Source: Thermothielavioides terrestris NRRL 8126
Lineage: Eukaryota; Ascomycota; Sordariomycetes; Sordariales; Chaetomiaceae
Direction: 5' to 3'
DNA length: 64,000 nt
Assembly: GCF_000226115.1 (NCBI RefSeq)
Contig: NC_016458.1
Coordinates: 6,358,001 to 6,422,000 of the forward strand
Shown: in pieces, positions 40,035-51,930 of the stretch
Position numbering within the stretch: position 1 is the stretch's first letter
Layout: each line of letters opens with the position of its first letter
Notes under the pieces: model-generated
What the model was told of the DNA's origin: nothing
The model's database searches: none
The model's input: only the letters and a program-made list of their open reading frames with translations
Program-made: the position numbers and the translations under genes

Positions 40035-41596
40035 TGAGCGTGGGCTGGGCTGTCCAAGCGAATGCCGTGAATGTTGCGTCGAGGACGTCCGGGCCAAACT
40101 GACCCAAGCTGTCTTTGATCCATCTTCCCGGAGCAAACAAACCGTAACGGGTAACTTGACTGTGGCTGCCTTCTTAAAGTTCCTGGAGCAGGCAGGATGT
40201 TGAGGGCAATCATTGTAGGTTTCCTGTTCTCAGAGAGGTGACTTTCGTGCTGCGGGTGGTATTGTGCACACCTCCGCTCCGTTAGTTGCATAGGTATGTA
40301 TCTACGGAATAGGCGTCTGGAACACTCCGTGCTCGGTCGCGCACTGCGGAGATATTCGCACTTTCACCAGGAGTCAGTGCACTCTGATGAGTCCGGAATT
40401 GGTGGACGTTAAAGAGGTCCCGCCAAGACTAATTTCGGCCAATTGTCGGCTATGTTTTTACAACGTTTTTATATAGCCACCATCGCCAAGGCGTTTGGTC
40501 TATCGCCAAGGGGTTAGTTCGCCGGGGGTACGGGAGGCGGCGCTAGCCCCCCGGTAGGTTAAGGTTAGGATACGGGTTATAGTTAGAGTACGGGTTATCC
40601 TCGTTTTCTTTTTTTTCGATTTGGTTGAGGTTTCGTAAAGTTGTTGTTACGAGTCTTTGCGATTTTGCATTGTTGATGTTGCTCTTAGTCGTGGCGGCCC
40701 CGCTCACCCTTGGCGATTTGTAATTACTTGTACGCGGCAGTCTCCGAAATTAGTCTTGGCGGGACCTCTTTAACGACGACCCCGGAATTGCACCTGCTCG
40801 TCTTGGCGAGCCGGTTAACTCCTGCCACAGCAACCCTAGAGGTGCTCCAACGTCATAATCCAAAAGACCACAAAAATCGGGCCACCAGTGCTGTGGTCTC
40901 AGACCTCCACAAAATCGCCAAACTGAGAGCCAGAAACACACTTTCATGGACACAACTTTCTCCTTCCCATGGCCATTGCTTGGGAATCTCTGCAGGCAAC
41001 TCTTGCGCCCGAAACGGCAACCCTCTCCAGCTCTCCAGTAACTAACTGTAACTGCCTTAGCGGCCGAACACGAGCGGCCCACCCACCTTCACCACTTTGG
41101 TAGCCCCACAGATCACTACTGTGGTACAGCTCACCACTGATCGATCCTCTGCTCGGTGGGGTTCTGGGCTCACCAAGTTCACGCCTGACAAACAACAGAC
41201 AGACTGTCTTACTTCGGCCGTTTCCCTCTAGTCTGCCTACCTAGCGTGTTGTGGTTGGGAGGCTGAGTCGCCGACCGAAAGTCGATCGCGGCGAGGCCCC
41301 CATTTGTCGCCTGCCCTCACTGCAATTCTCCGCTGTGCGCCTTCTCAGTTCCTCTGTCCCCCACGTCCCCAAGCAAACTCTCTGAGGTGGGCGGGGTGCG
41401 CCGCTGTCGCTGGCTGGGGCAATTTCAAGAACGCCAGCTCGAAAGACCGGCGAGACTGAGACACAGCAACAATCGGCTCCTCTACGGGTCGTCCAACCTG
41501 CTTGTCGCCATGAACTAGTTATTCCGGCGGCTGGATCAGGCAGCCCGACGGATCCAACATCGAGCACGGAATCGACCTCGAGAGAGCTCAGACACG
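40035..41596. other. Intergenic region holding a MITE-like element
   Basis: 1.56 kb without genes. It holds the 357-bp TIR element at 40413-40769 (separate entry). The rest (about 40780-41596) is the promoter and leader of the UBTD1-like gene, including a C/T-rich end. Confidence 0.5.
40413..40769. mobile_element. MITE-like element with 26-bp TIRs, TTAA flanks
   Basis: The ends 40413-40438 and 40744-40769 are perfect inverted repeats of 26 bp beginning AGAGGTCCCGCCAAGAC. Each end abuts TTAA (40409-40412 and 40770-40773), which fits a TTAA target duplication as in piggyBac-like elements, or TA as in Tc1/mariner. Inside are a second inverted pair (ATCGCCAAGG at about 40483 and 40502 against CCTTGGCGAT at about 40709) and two copies of TACGGGTTAT. 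No transposase frame is present, so the element is non-autonomous. Confidence 0.85.
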
Positions 41597-42811
41597 ATGG
41601 TATAGTACCCGGCATCCTTTTTGCTGATTCGTCAGACGGTGACCCTCCGCATGTCTCCGCGCGGCGCGATGCTTCTTGATTTCCGCGCCACCCCCTTGGC
41701 TGGGTTTCTTTCTCGGTCCCGTTTCGCCTTGTGCCCAGAGCAGGATACTACACAGTACGTCGAGATTTGGTTGCTAATTGTCGACCGTCTCTAGGGTTGC
41801 TGTCTCTCCCGGGAGGGCCCCAACTCTCCCTACCCGGGTGATGCCGCCACCGGCTCCGCCCGAGCAATCAACGAACCCTCCCAAACAGCCGGCCCATCAA
41901 GCTCCCAGCCCGGCGTCGACGAACCAAGCGCGTCCTCCGCCACGCGACGCAGGCGCAGACAATCCCACCAACCATTGGCCCAGCACATAAATAAACCGCT
42001 GCGACGCCACGTATGGACGAGCCACGACCGGCTGTGGACCCCGGCCGCTCTCCGGCGGGAAAGAGCTGAGTTTTTCGACACGCGGGTTACCGGGAGGCAA
42101 GAGATCTGGCAGACCCTGCATGCCGCGCTCGAGGTTCTCTGGGCTGCCGATGACGCGGCCCGCAACGGCCGGTTCCAACGAATGAGCGAGGAAGACGGGC
42201 CAAGCGAAGAGGACCCGGCAATAGCCCTGGCTACTGCACAGAGCATCCTCGATGCGGCCGATATCACGTTGCCCACCGGAGACTTGCACAACGGAGCGTA
42301 TGATGCATTCGGCAACTATTACGCGTTGCCGCACCAGATCGTGGCCGACCCACTAAATCTGCAGTGGACGCCGGGTGCACCCGAAGACGACGGGCTAGAA
42401 GACATAAAGACCGATCTGACAGCTGGCGAGGAAACCGAGCGGGAATGCGGCTCAGACGAGGCTGAGCGGAGGCGCGAAGAGAAAGGCAAGGCGGTCGTCG
42501 ATATCCGGGATCAAATCACCGTTAAAGCACGATTGAGCGACGGATCCCGGGACGTTAACGTTCTGGCGAGCAAGAGTGACTCTGTTCGGCGTCTCGCAAG
42601 ACTCATTGCGGAGGAAGCACAGGTAAAATCCGCCTTTTCTGCTTCTGCATGAGAAGTGCTTTTCTCCCGCTGACGTTTCCATGTGAAGTTGCAATCCAAT
42701 AAGAAGATACGCATCGCCTACATGGGGAAAATCCTCCACGAGGGCTCGTCTCTATCTGCCCAGGGTTGGAAACAAGGCCATGTCGTCAATGCATTGGTGT
42801 TCAACCGGTAG
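41597..42811 (+). CDS. UBTD1/DC-UbP-like ubiquitin-domain protein
   Basis: Three coding exons: 41597-41599 (only the ATG), 41795-42622 and 42689-42811, giving 317 aa. Intron 1 (41600-41794, GTATAG...CTCTAG, branch GCTAAT) starts directly after the start codon. The mature start reads MGCCLSREG, a strong N-myristoylation plus palmitoylation signal. Residues about 60-160 form the DC-UbP N-terminal domain (INKPLRRHVWTSHDRLWT, RQEIWQTLHAALEVLWA, LPTGDLHNGAYDAFGNYY). Residues about 225-317 are a ubiquitin-like fold (DITVKARL-type strand, then IRIAYMGKILHEGSSL and GHVVNALVFNR). Animal UBTD proteins bind ubiquitin-pathway enzymes; here a membrane-tethered adaptor is likely. The ATG-only exon is inferred from the frame and the conserved MGCC. 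Confidence 0.86.
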
Positions 42812-44381
42812 GACGGCTGGCCACCGTCGTCGGACGATCCATCATTGCAGCTCTTTCTGCCAGCATCTGGAACTGTCCCTGCGACTCTATCTGATAATTC
42901 CACTGAAAGTCCGGCTGATGACGCAGGCCACGACACTTCGACAGAAACCGCACCTCTCTTGCCTGGATCTCACGCAAGCAGGCGGTCTCGCTTAGTTTCC
43001 GCCCTGCGACGCTTCCGACGAGTTTACAGACAGGACGACAGGCCGCCACCCGCACGAAACTCGGAGACACATGAGCGTGTTTCCCTGTCTCTACAGGAAA
43101 GACGCAAACCCACCACATCCCGCCGGGCGCCCACCCCTCAAGGCGACCAACGCCCGCAAACGGTAGAGATATGGGATTTCTACAACACCCAACACGCCTG
43201 GTTCCTCGCAGGCTTATGCATGTAACGTCTCTTATCCGGTCCCGGGAAGCCAACGAGGCAATAGTATTCCGAGCAGCAGCTTCGAACGTCTTCGGCTCGC
43301 CGACAACCGCTCATAGTTCCTTCTCACTGCTCACTTGCCAACGGCCAGCGGCATATCACCATGGACCATTTCATTGTCTCCAACGATTTTCTCCAGTTTC
43401 GACTGCCCGGTTCGCCATGTTTTCGTTTGACATACCCCATTCCATCGGCGTTATATCAGGCTGGCTTTCGAATTGCTGCAATGAACCATTTCGTATATCA
43501 CGTTTTCACCCATGTCTGGTTTGAGGTTCAAGGCGGGAGGCAGGATGGCATATCTGCTTCGTCACGCAGAATCTCGAAGTCTTCCTTTTCGTCTTCAGGG
43601 CAAGCAACGGAGGCCCATTCCTTTCTCTTTCCCACGCACTGGCTCACCCTGGAACATCTCAGCCCGATATGAAGAGGAAGAGGGAGAGCAAGGACCGGGG
43701 CGGGGAAGCATGTGCATATCTGGCACATATATCCCTCTTGCGTGTGAGCGCGGAGGGGCGGAAGGGAAATGGGCTCATGGGCGGGGGGCGTTTATGAAAC
43801 ATATTTGGGAAATGGAGATACCCAGTTTTGAAGTTTGGGGGCCTTGATGTTTCTAGTTTTTACCTCCCTCATAAATAACCAGAGGGGTAATGGAAGTTAA
43901 TGAGTCTGCTACTTGCTCAACTGAACCCAAATGCTTCTTCACCCATGCTGCCAAGTCCTTTGAGAGTATTCCGCTTGCAAGGGGGTAATGAAGAAAAAGG
44001 TACGAAATGAATTCTGGCTCTGTGTATCCGGGCTTTGGTCAAGACATCACCACCATCGCCTACCCCGTTGGGATCACCCCTTTCCTGCCGCTGCTCCTGC
44101 TCCTTTTGGACGCGCTCCCCCCCCCCCCCCCCCCCCCTTTTCCCAACCAAGAACTCCTTTTCCATCCCTCCCCCCACCTCGAGCTCGGATTGTCGACCGT
44201 CCACAAGGCAGCACCGACTGGACTTACACAGCCACGCTGCTCTCACTTTTGAACTTTGGGATTCAACCACTACGGGAGTAGCAGGCATTGATCAAAACGT
44301 GATTCCGAATGTTACTTCTTTTCTTTACGCCATAACAGAAAGAGGATCGCAAACAATTAGGTAGGTGATTTTGCCCCCGTC
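42812..44381. other. Gene-free convergent region
   Basis: 1.57 kb between converging genes. It holds an ATG-less open frame (42845-43222), purine-rich stretches (about 43670-43800), and a C homopolymer of about 18 (44110-44128) inside a pyrimidine-rich tract. No gene is supported. Confidence 0.45.
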
Positions 44382-47300
44382 TCAGGCCGCCGAGCCGATC
44401 TTGTTCAGGCCCTTGAGCGAGCCCAGGCTCAGCGCCAGCCCCTGCGATCTGCTGCGTATCCTGAGGAAGCCCGTGATGGGGCCCTCTTCGCCCTCCTTTT
44501 CGATGCTGAGATTGGCTAGGGCATCCTCTCCTGTTTTCGGGGAGCGTCAGTCAGTAACAGAGAGGGCTTGTCGCGGGGTAGGTGAGGAAATAAGGCGAAA
44601 AACGTACCGAAAACGCTTCTGGCATACAGGTTCGCGCTCAAGAACTGGCAGTCGCCTTTCATGCTGGCCTCGGGCGTGAGGCAGTTCATGTTGGTGCAGG
44701 CCATCAGCTGGTCCAGGAAGTCGCGCAGGCTCTTGGCCTTGCTGTTGATGTTGACCTTGTTCTCCCACTCGAACTCGGTCCACATGGTGCGGAACTGCGT
44801 CTCGGAGCAGGTCGCGGGCTGGATGTAGTCCATGATGTCGACGTGCAGGTCGTTCAGGATCACCACGTTGGTGTCGGTCGAGTGCGCGCCGTCGTACACG
44901 ACGTTGCCGAAGATGACGCCCGTGTCGGTCGACGACACCTTGATGGTGCACTGCACGTTGTGGAAGTCGTGCGGGCCCAGGTTCTGGCTCGTCGGCCGCT
45001 CCACCACCTTGAGGTCACCGAGCGTGGCGAACTCGACCGTGAGGTTCTGCAGCGTGTCTGTTGTCTGGTTGACCAGCAGCACGTCGAGGATGATATCGAA
45101 CTGGTGCACCTTGACATAGGCTTCCGCGTAAACGGGATCCGAGAAGCCGGTGAGCTGCACAACCCTGCTGAGCTTCCCGGACAGGTCCTCGGCGGCACTG
45201 CTATCGCCGCCTGTTGCCCTCTCGAGGTCGAGCTCAATTGCGTCAACCCCATCGACGGCGTTCTTCTTGGACAACTGGCGGATCGAGACCACGTCATCGA
45301 CTTGCACAGCAGTCTTGGCCTTCTCGAACGCCTCCTTCGCCGCGCGTTTCTTCTCCTCGACCTGCACTATTGCCCGGAACGCTTTCCTCGTGTCCTCCAG
45401 GTAGACCGTCTCCAGCTCCCCGTGCTGCTGGAACTCGGCGAGAGAACGGACGCAGCTCATGATACGGTCCACCGAGTCTTCGTCAATAGGCGCCTTGACA
45501 AACTGCGACTGGCCAACCCGGATGATGGAGATCATGATGAGCATTGCTTCAGCCCGCAGTGCGTTGGTGCGAGCAGCCTCGGAGGAGAGCTCGGAATGAC
45601 GCATGACCAGCTTTGTGAGCGTCGCCGAGAGAACAGTTGCCAGGTAGTAATCGCCATCCAGAATAAGTTGCCTGAGAGGCGGCTTGGAGGATGCCTTGAC
45701 GGCTTCCAGCCTAGCAGCCGCCGCCGACTGGCTGGTGAGGGCGGTCTCGGTGGCGTAAGTCCCATCGGCAAGTACCCTCCGCGAGCCAGCCGGTGCGGAC
45801 TTGGCATGGCCATTAACCTGCTCCTGTTCCTTGTTCTCCTCCTCATTGTCCATGTTATCCAACAACCTCTGCTCGGACGCCAGGATTGGGATCTCTCCGA
45901 GGCTAGCCCTAATACCCTTCCACGCTTCCCGGATGTCCTTCTCATCAAGCGAGTACTCGCCGATAATCCACAAGATGCCTCTGTAGACTTTTCCGGCGCG
46001 CACCTCCCTGAGGGTATCAACAAGTCTTCGCACAATACCTGGCCGGAGTGCAGGAAACTTCTCGACCACCTCCTTGACGAAGTTGATGACATCGACCGCC
46101 GAAGCGTTGTTGAAGTCGGCTATGAAATCCATGAGGAGCTCAACGACGCTGGCCGCAACCTCGGAGAACTTGACGGCACACTGGTGGATGGAGTGGATGA
46201 GGAGCTGGCGGTACTCGTTGTTCTTCTCATACTCCTGGTCGACCGTCTTGGACAACTCCTTCTTGAGGAGGAGGACAACCTCTTCAACGTTCTTGCTGGA
46301 CACCATCTCCAACGCGATGCCCAGCGCTTTCCTGCGGACGTCGATATCGGGACTCGAGAGCACACGCAGGATCTCCATAATCAGGTCATCCAGGATGCCC
46401 TCATTCTTCTGGCGGAGCTGGTCGACGCGGTCGAGGACGATGAGTTTGACGTTGTTGTCGGCCTCCTTGATCGCAAGCTCAATGAACTTGCCGGCGGCGG
46501 CCTTGACAGCCACGGGGTTGTTGGTGAGTGCGGTCAGCGACGAAGCTGCTTCATAGACCACCGTCGACGTGTTCGCCTCAAGAAGGTCGAAAATGAGGCG
46601 CAAGTACCGCGCCTTGTTTTGTGGGTTCTGGACGGCATCTTTCCTGATGAACTCTAGCTCGACCAGCTGTAGAAGCTCCTCCGCGTTCGGGATGCCATCG
46701 AAGACGGTGCTCAAATAAGCCAGGGCCTTGTCATGGCTGATACTAGACAGGGCAGCGAAGCCGTTCCTCTTGCACGTCGGATCGCTCTCTCCTTCGAGGA
46801 ATGTGGCGATGAGGTCGGCAGCGTCGGGGATCAGCGATGGCGAGTGTTGGTAAATGGAGGCGACAGCAAAAACTGCGTTCTTCCGAACATAGGCATGGCG
46901 GTGCTCCAGGCAGGCGCGGGCCGAGGACAGCAGGGGCTCCAGGAGTTCGGGCTCCCGAAGCTTGCAGAGGAAGCGCAGCGTGTTGCCGCGGATGTACTCG
47001 TTCGGGTGTTGCAGGTCATTCCGGATACCGTTACTGCGCAGAGCCGGGTCAGCACACGGCATCGGTCTCGCTGGGAGCAACTGAGGCGGCGCCTTACCAT
47101 ACTAAGATGAACTCCTGCTTCAACTTCCCCTGGGCGTCGAGCTTGGGACAGATCTCGTAGTAGAAGTAGAGCAGCTTCTTTAGGGGCTTGGACTTGGACG
47201 GCATGACAAATCGGATGATGTGCATGAGCAATTGTGGCATCGGATCGCCATTGAGCATGATGGTGAGGATGCGCTTCATGGTCTCGACCTTGGTCTCATC

Positions 47301-47399
47301 GGTGCCCTTCTCGAGCTGGGTGCGCAGCTCGGCGAGGGTCGGCGTGCCCTCGGTGGCACTGTCCTTGACCAGACTGTATGCATGGTCGAGGAACGACAT
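44382..47399 (-). CDS. SEC26: Coatomer subunit beta (beta-COP)
   Basis: Three exons: 47098-47399, 44608-47033 and 44382-44530, giving 958 aa, the normal size. The joints give [19 protein letters not shown] and [18 protein letters not shown]. The N-terminal half is an adaptin-like helical solenoid ([45 protein letters not shown]). A charged linker lies at about 480-510. The C-terminal appendage ([52 protein letters not shown]) is complete. Beta-COP is part of the COPI coat for Golgi-to-ER transport and binds Arf1. Introns are 64 and 77 nt. The gene is divergent from mago across 579 bp. Confidence 0.97.
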
Positions 47400-47978
47400 T
47401 GTGGGCAGCGGGGCGGCGGCGAACTGGTCGTGCGCAGTGAGACAATGAGGATCGGAATTGGATCGAGGGGCGGGTGTCTAGTTTCGAGCTCTCTCTCGTC
47501 AAATGGGCAGCCTGGTTCCTGTGCAAGACGAGAGTGGTTGGGAGGCGCCTGGGGTGCGCGGCCGGCGGATCAGGAGGGTCTTGCGCAGGTGGGAAGTGCG
47601 GGAAGTCGTTCGGTGGCCGCTGGCAGCGTGGGATAGCGGAGCATCACCCTGCGTTGTTATTGTTGTCGTCGTTCGTGCTGCGAGCCAAAGGAGCCACCCC
47701 CCCAATGCGGTCGGTCAATCTCGAAGGGGTACGGAATATCCGTAGTTAGCAGGCGTGCATGGGAGATGTGGCATCACTGCGCCAGTTGCCAGCGCGTCTG
47801 CCAGCTGTTTCAGGTGGCCATAATCACGTGCCGCAGTCTGCCGGTGGGGTTTCTGCCCCGCTGTGACGTTCCTTCCTGCTGGCCATGTACGGCCCGTAAC
47901 CCGCGAGAGCTGACCTGCGGCCGCGAAGGTTCCCATGTTCCTCAACATCTCACCCGCAACCCGCATTTGCCGCCCGCC
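47400..47978. promoter_or_regulatory. Divergent promoter SEC26 / mago
   Basis: 579 bp between divergent starts. Near 47930-47975 it is C/A-rich as in many fungal leaders. No specific site is assigned. Confidence 0.45.
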
Positions 47979-48746
47979 ATGTCGAATCTGAACGAGCCCT
48001 TCTATTTGCGCTACTAGTATGCGACTCCCTTGCCCGGTCTTTCTCGCTTCATCACTGACCTACTTCCAGTTCGGGCCACCAGGGCCGCTTCGGACACGAG
48101 TTTCTCGGTAGGACGCGACGTCTTCTGACCACTCCTCGCAGTTCGAGCGCCGACTGACGCTGTCTCGCTTTCTTGTCCAGAGTTCGACTTTCGCGTGGTG
48201 GGAGATGGGCGCAGTGCCACTGCCCGCTATGCCAACAACTCCAACTACAGAAACGACAGCCTGATCCGGAAAGAGAGTAGGATTCACGCCGCCCTACACA
48301 GGTTCAACCGGCAGTCGACTGATACATACGTCCTGCATCGCAGTGTTTGTCAGCTCTCTTGTTGTCGACGAGATCAAGCGTATTATCAGGGAGAGCGAGA
48401 TTATGAAGTACGGGTGGCAGCTCCCATGAAGCGAAGGTTCCAACGCTAACCCACCATCAGGGAAGATGATGCAAAATGGCCCACTAAGAACAAGGACGGG
48501 AGGCAAGAACTGGAGATCCGGCTCGGCAACGATCACATATCTTTCGAGGTGCGTCGGGTGCCATTTCATCTGCGCCCGGCACGCATGGTTGCTAACGCTG
48601 CACAGACGGCTAAGATCGGCTCGATCAACGACGTGACGGAGTCGGCCGACCCGGAAGGTCTTCGGGTCTTTTACTATCTCGTCCAGGATCTCAAGGCGCT
48701 GGTATTCAGCCTCATCTCGTTGCATTTTAAGATCAAGCCCATCTGA
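47979..48746 (+). CDS. mago: Mago nashi, exon-junction complex core
   Basis: Six exons: 47979-48016, 48070-48107, 48181-48276, 48344-48407, 48461-48548 and 48606-48746, giving 154 aa. All introns are 53-73 nt with GT...AG borders. Family blocks run across the joints: [86 protein letters not shown] and [32 protein letters not shown]. Mago pairs with Y14 in the exon-junction complex, which marks spliced mRNAs. The gene is intron-dense for its size; the tiny first two exons are set by the frame. Confidence 0.95.
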
Positions 48747-50146
48747 TTGTTCGGACGGCCTTCCCTTGACGGATTTGGCCGAGGTCGGCGCACAACATCG
48801 GACAGATTCAGAAGAGAAAGAGAGTCGGTGCCCGGTCAGGAAGAAAAAGGCGGCTAGTTCAGACTGGAGCATCCATCAGGCGGCCCACGGCGGTGTTGAA
48901 ACGAGCGGAAAATACTGGGGAGGCCTGGAGTCTTGAGCTCTCTGGTGCGGTGGGCATCCCGCGTCACAGGGCTGCTCCCTACACTGTACAAACTACGACC
49001 TCAACAAGATGGAGGCCATGGTACGGCCCGGCTCGCGGAACCTCAAGGCGGCCAGAAACCGCTGGGGATGAGAGAGGAAAAAGTATGGCTCGAGCCGTTG
49101 TAGGAGCACACTCATCGCTGCACCGGCTCAACAGGCCTAGCTCCTAAGCCGATATTCTGCATGAACCAGTGGCTCGTTGCCTGATATGCGTGTTCCTATC
49201 TGGGGTGTGCATCTACTATCTGGATGCAAAGGCGTTATATCAAGATGAGTGTTTCCATTGCTCGTTGCATATATTCCGTCCGTTGTCCGTTCCAGCGCAC
49301 TTTGTAAATTTGTGAGGGCGGCTGAGTTGCTTGACACAAATATGGTAACTTACGCAACTGTTTGCATTGCGTTGTCTAGATTCGTGTGCTAACGTTGGTG
49401 TGGTGTCATCCACATTTTTGGTCGCCCCGGAACGTTGGTTACCTTACCTGCCATTCCGCATAGGTTGCGCGAAGACCCACAGTGGTTTGGGGCTGAAAGT
49501 GAACGCCGCTCCCCTGAACCAGGATACAACTCCACATGCCCGTACCCTTCCTTCTGACCCAAGCCGAGTTGTACTCCGTACGTACTTCGTCATTGCTCAG
49601 GCCTTCTTTACCTTGACCGGCCACGTGCCGTCTTCAAACCTGCGATCATCTCACTATCCGGCAGCTCTATTTCGTTGTCCCGATCCCCCTAACCCGCAGC
49701 CAAGAAAACAACTCGAGAGTTGGGTGTATTCGCACCTGAACCTTCGGCGGTGCCGACTTTCGGAGGCGTGACCGCCCGCGCCGTTTATCCGCGAACTACC
49801 CTTGGCATTGGGCTGAAGCTCCACTCGCTGCGTGCGACCACGAGAACATCGCCAGTCATCGCTCGCATACCGTGGCATAGAGACTCGCCGGACTACGGCG
49901 TTTGTTTGACAGTGATTGGCCTCACTTGATTCATTGCGCCCGTCGCGCACGTGCGCCGTCGGCATCTCCGAGCTTCTCGTCAACCTGCATACGGCACAGT
50001 CGCCACAGGTTCCCAAAACATTTCCCCGTCGCGACAACGACTCCATCTCGCTGGATCCATCATACCAGGCACTTACACCCTCGTCGCTCACCGACGCCAT
50101 CACCGTTCTTTCCCCGTAACCTCCCGTCCCTACATTCGGCGCAGCC
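48747..50146. promoter_or_regulatory. Intergenic region and GID4 promoter
   Basis: 1.4 kb between co-directional genes. The last 250 bases are C-rich and pyrimidine-rich, like a 5' leader. No coding frame of quality, repeat or RNA gene is seen. Confidence 0.45.
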
Positions 50147-51534
50147 ATGCCTACCCCCTCCTCTGACGCGCCGCCCTCCGGCTCGCCGCGCTTCTTCACC
50201 TTTTCCTCTTGCCCCGACCCCGAAGACACACCCCCGGTGGGCACACCATCGCAGCCCGCGCGCGTCGAACCTGCAGCCTCGCCCGAGTCGCATTCATCAC
50301 CAAGCTGGCGCCGCCCGCTCTCACCGCCCGCCTACTCGACCGAAGCGGCCGCACGGACAGGCGACCTGGCGGGCGTGGTGACGAACACCTCCGATTCGCG
50401 ATCGGCTACTCTGTCACCGGGACCACGAGCCGAGGGCGACGGCGACGGCCGGGCGGGGCGTGATGTGGATATGGAGCCGGAGCAGGAGTCGGATGGGGTG
50501 CTACTCATGCGACGAGGCGCCGACAACGGGGACAGGCACAAGCCGGCGGACCTGGACAAGGAGATGAGTCCCGCGGGTGAGGAATCCGGGGGCGGCAGCC
50601 CTGTGGGTGGGAGGGGACAGGAGGTGACCAAGACAAGGCGAGGCGGCTCGCCGGGCAGGAGGAAATCGAGAACGAAGGAGCCCTTCTCGCCGGCCGCGGG
50701 GGAAATCCACGACGTCGATGCGTGGGGCCCGGTGGTCGGCGCGGGGCCGCGGTGGGTTGAGGACAGTGGGTTGGTCGGGCTGGGGCTGGAGTACTCGCAT
50801 ATGAGGGTCATACCAATGCCGACGTCGGTGTATCTGCAGCCGGGGAGTCGGTTCGTGGGAGCACAGCAGTCGGAGCGGCAGCGGTACAACGTCGAGGTGG
50901 AGATCAAATATGTCGACATGCGGGATTCCTTCCTGTGTGGCTACCTCAAGATTCAAGGTCTGTTCACCCCCAGGGATGGAGAATGATCCAGCGGTCTCCT
51001 CAAGATTCCAGCGCGCTAACCTGCAGGCGTCCGATACCAGGCCTGACCCACGAACATCCGACCCTAACAACGTACTTCGAGGGCGAGATAATCGGCACAA
51101 AATACGGCTTCATGACGCGGGAGCAGGAGTGGGGAGCGACCGAGAAAATCGATCTGTCGCATTGGTCCAAGTTCCCCGCCTTCCGGCCGTATCTCAAGCA
51201 GGCGCGCAAGGGCGTCCAGACCATCATCAAGGACGTGGAACAGCGAGAGCACATATTCATGAGGTGGAAGGAGCTCTTCCTCGTCCCCGACCACCGGGTT
51301 ACCACGCTCAACGGCGCGAGCTTCGAGGGCTTCTACTACATTTGTTTCAACCAGTTGCGCGGCGAGGTGAGCGGCATCTACTTCCACAACAAGAGCGAGA
51401 AGTGAGTTCCCCCAAACGTCATGTTTCCGCCGGTGGGCAACCGAACGGGTCTGACGCCCCGGAATAGGTTTCAACAGCTAGAGTTGAAGTACGTTGAGGA
51501 GGGCAACCTCGTTGGCGCTTTGGAATTCAGATAA
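50147..51534 (+). CDS. GID4: GID complex substrate receptor Gid4/Vid24
   Basis: Three exons: 50147-50957, 51041-51401 and 51468-51534, giving 412 aa. The first 185 residues are Pro/Ser/Gly-rich and disordered. The Vid24 beta-barrel follows: VYLQPGSRFVGAQQSER, YNVEVEIKYVDMRDSFLCGYLKIQGL, FEGEIIGTKYGF, FMRWKELFLVPDH, FEGFYYICFNQ, GEVSGIYFHNKSEKFQQLEL. This is the substrate receptor of the GID/CTLH E3 ligase, which in yeast recognises N-terminal Pro of gluconeogenic enzymes when glucose returns. The last exon (22 codons) contains the end of the barrel. The first ATG with a good pyrimidine-rich leader is used as start. Confidence 0.93.
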
Positions 51535-51930
51535 ATGTTGCGCTACGGTCCGTCAGCTGGGAGCTCCGGATTCGGATGGCAGTGTGCACCCACTGCGGGA
51601 GGTAACCGGCAAGGTTTTGGTGCCGGGATAAGGTCGGGTTGGAGGCCCTACCTGGACTTTTGCATGCTTCTCATATGGTCTCTGTTCTTTTTTTGGGATT
51701 TGGAAGGACATCAGCGCTGCATATTGCTTCGGGGATATTGATGACCTGGAAATCGGAACACATGCACACCTGTCACTCGAGATCGAGATTTGGGACGGAA
51801 AGGAAGCAAACGCACTTGGGCATAAGCGAGGAATTGAGTTGATAGCGCGGCCGAGAACTGGTAGACCTCCCGGGTCCGTTGCGCCACAGTTTCATTGCAC
51901 AAGCTGAGAGGGTAGTGGTCGGTGTCGTAT
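51535..51930. other. Convergent 3' region
   Basis: 396 bp between the converging GID4 and TRM11 genes. The minus strand at about 51880 contains TGGCGCAACGG, which resembles a tRNA A-box, but no B-box follows. Otherwise UTR-like. Confidence 0.4.

Noticed and set aside
42845..43222. Open frame of about 125 codons downstream of the UBTD1-like gene
   Set aside because: No ATG near its start and the upstream gene already ends with a complete ubiquitin-like fold. A short TETAPLLPG motif looks protein-like but is not enough.
44110..44128. Long C homopolymer as functional site
   Set aside because: Simple low-complexity tract within pyrimidine-rich DNA; no further evidence of function.
44843..46657. 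Plus-strand open frame of 604 codons
   Set aside because: It is the antisense of the beta-COP exon. The minus strand has clear homology and splice sites; the long mirror frame results from GC-rich codon use.
51860..51900. tRNA A-box-like TGGCGCAACGG on the minus strand
   Set aside because: No B-box (GGTTCGA type) or acceptor stem is found within 100 bases.
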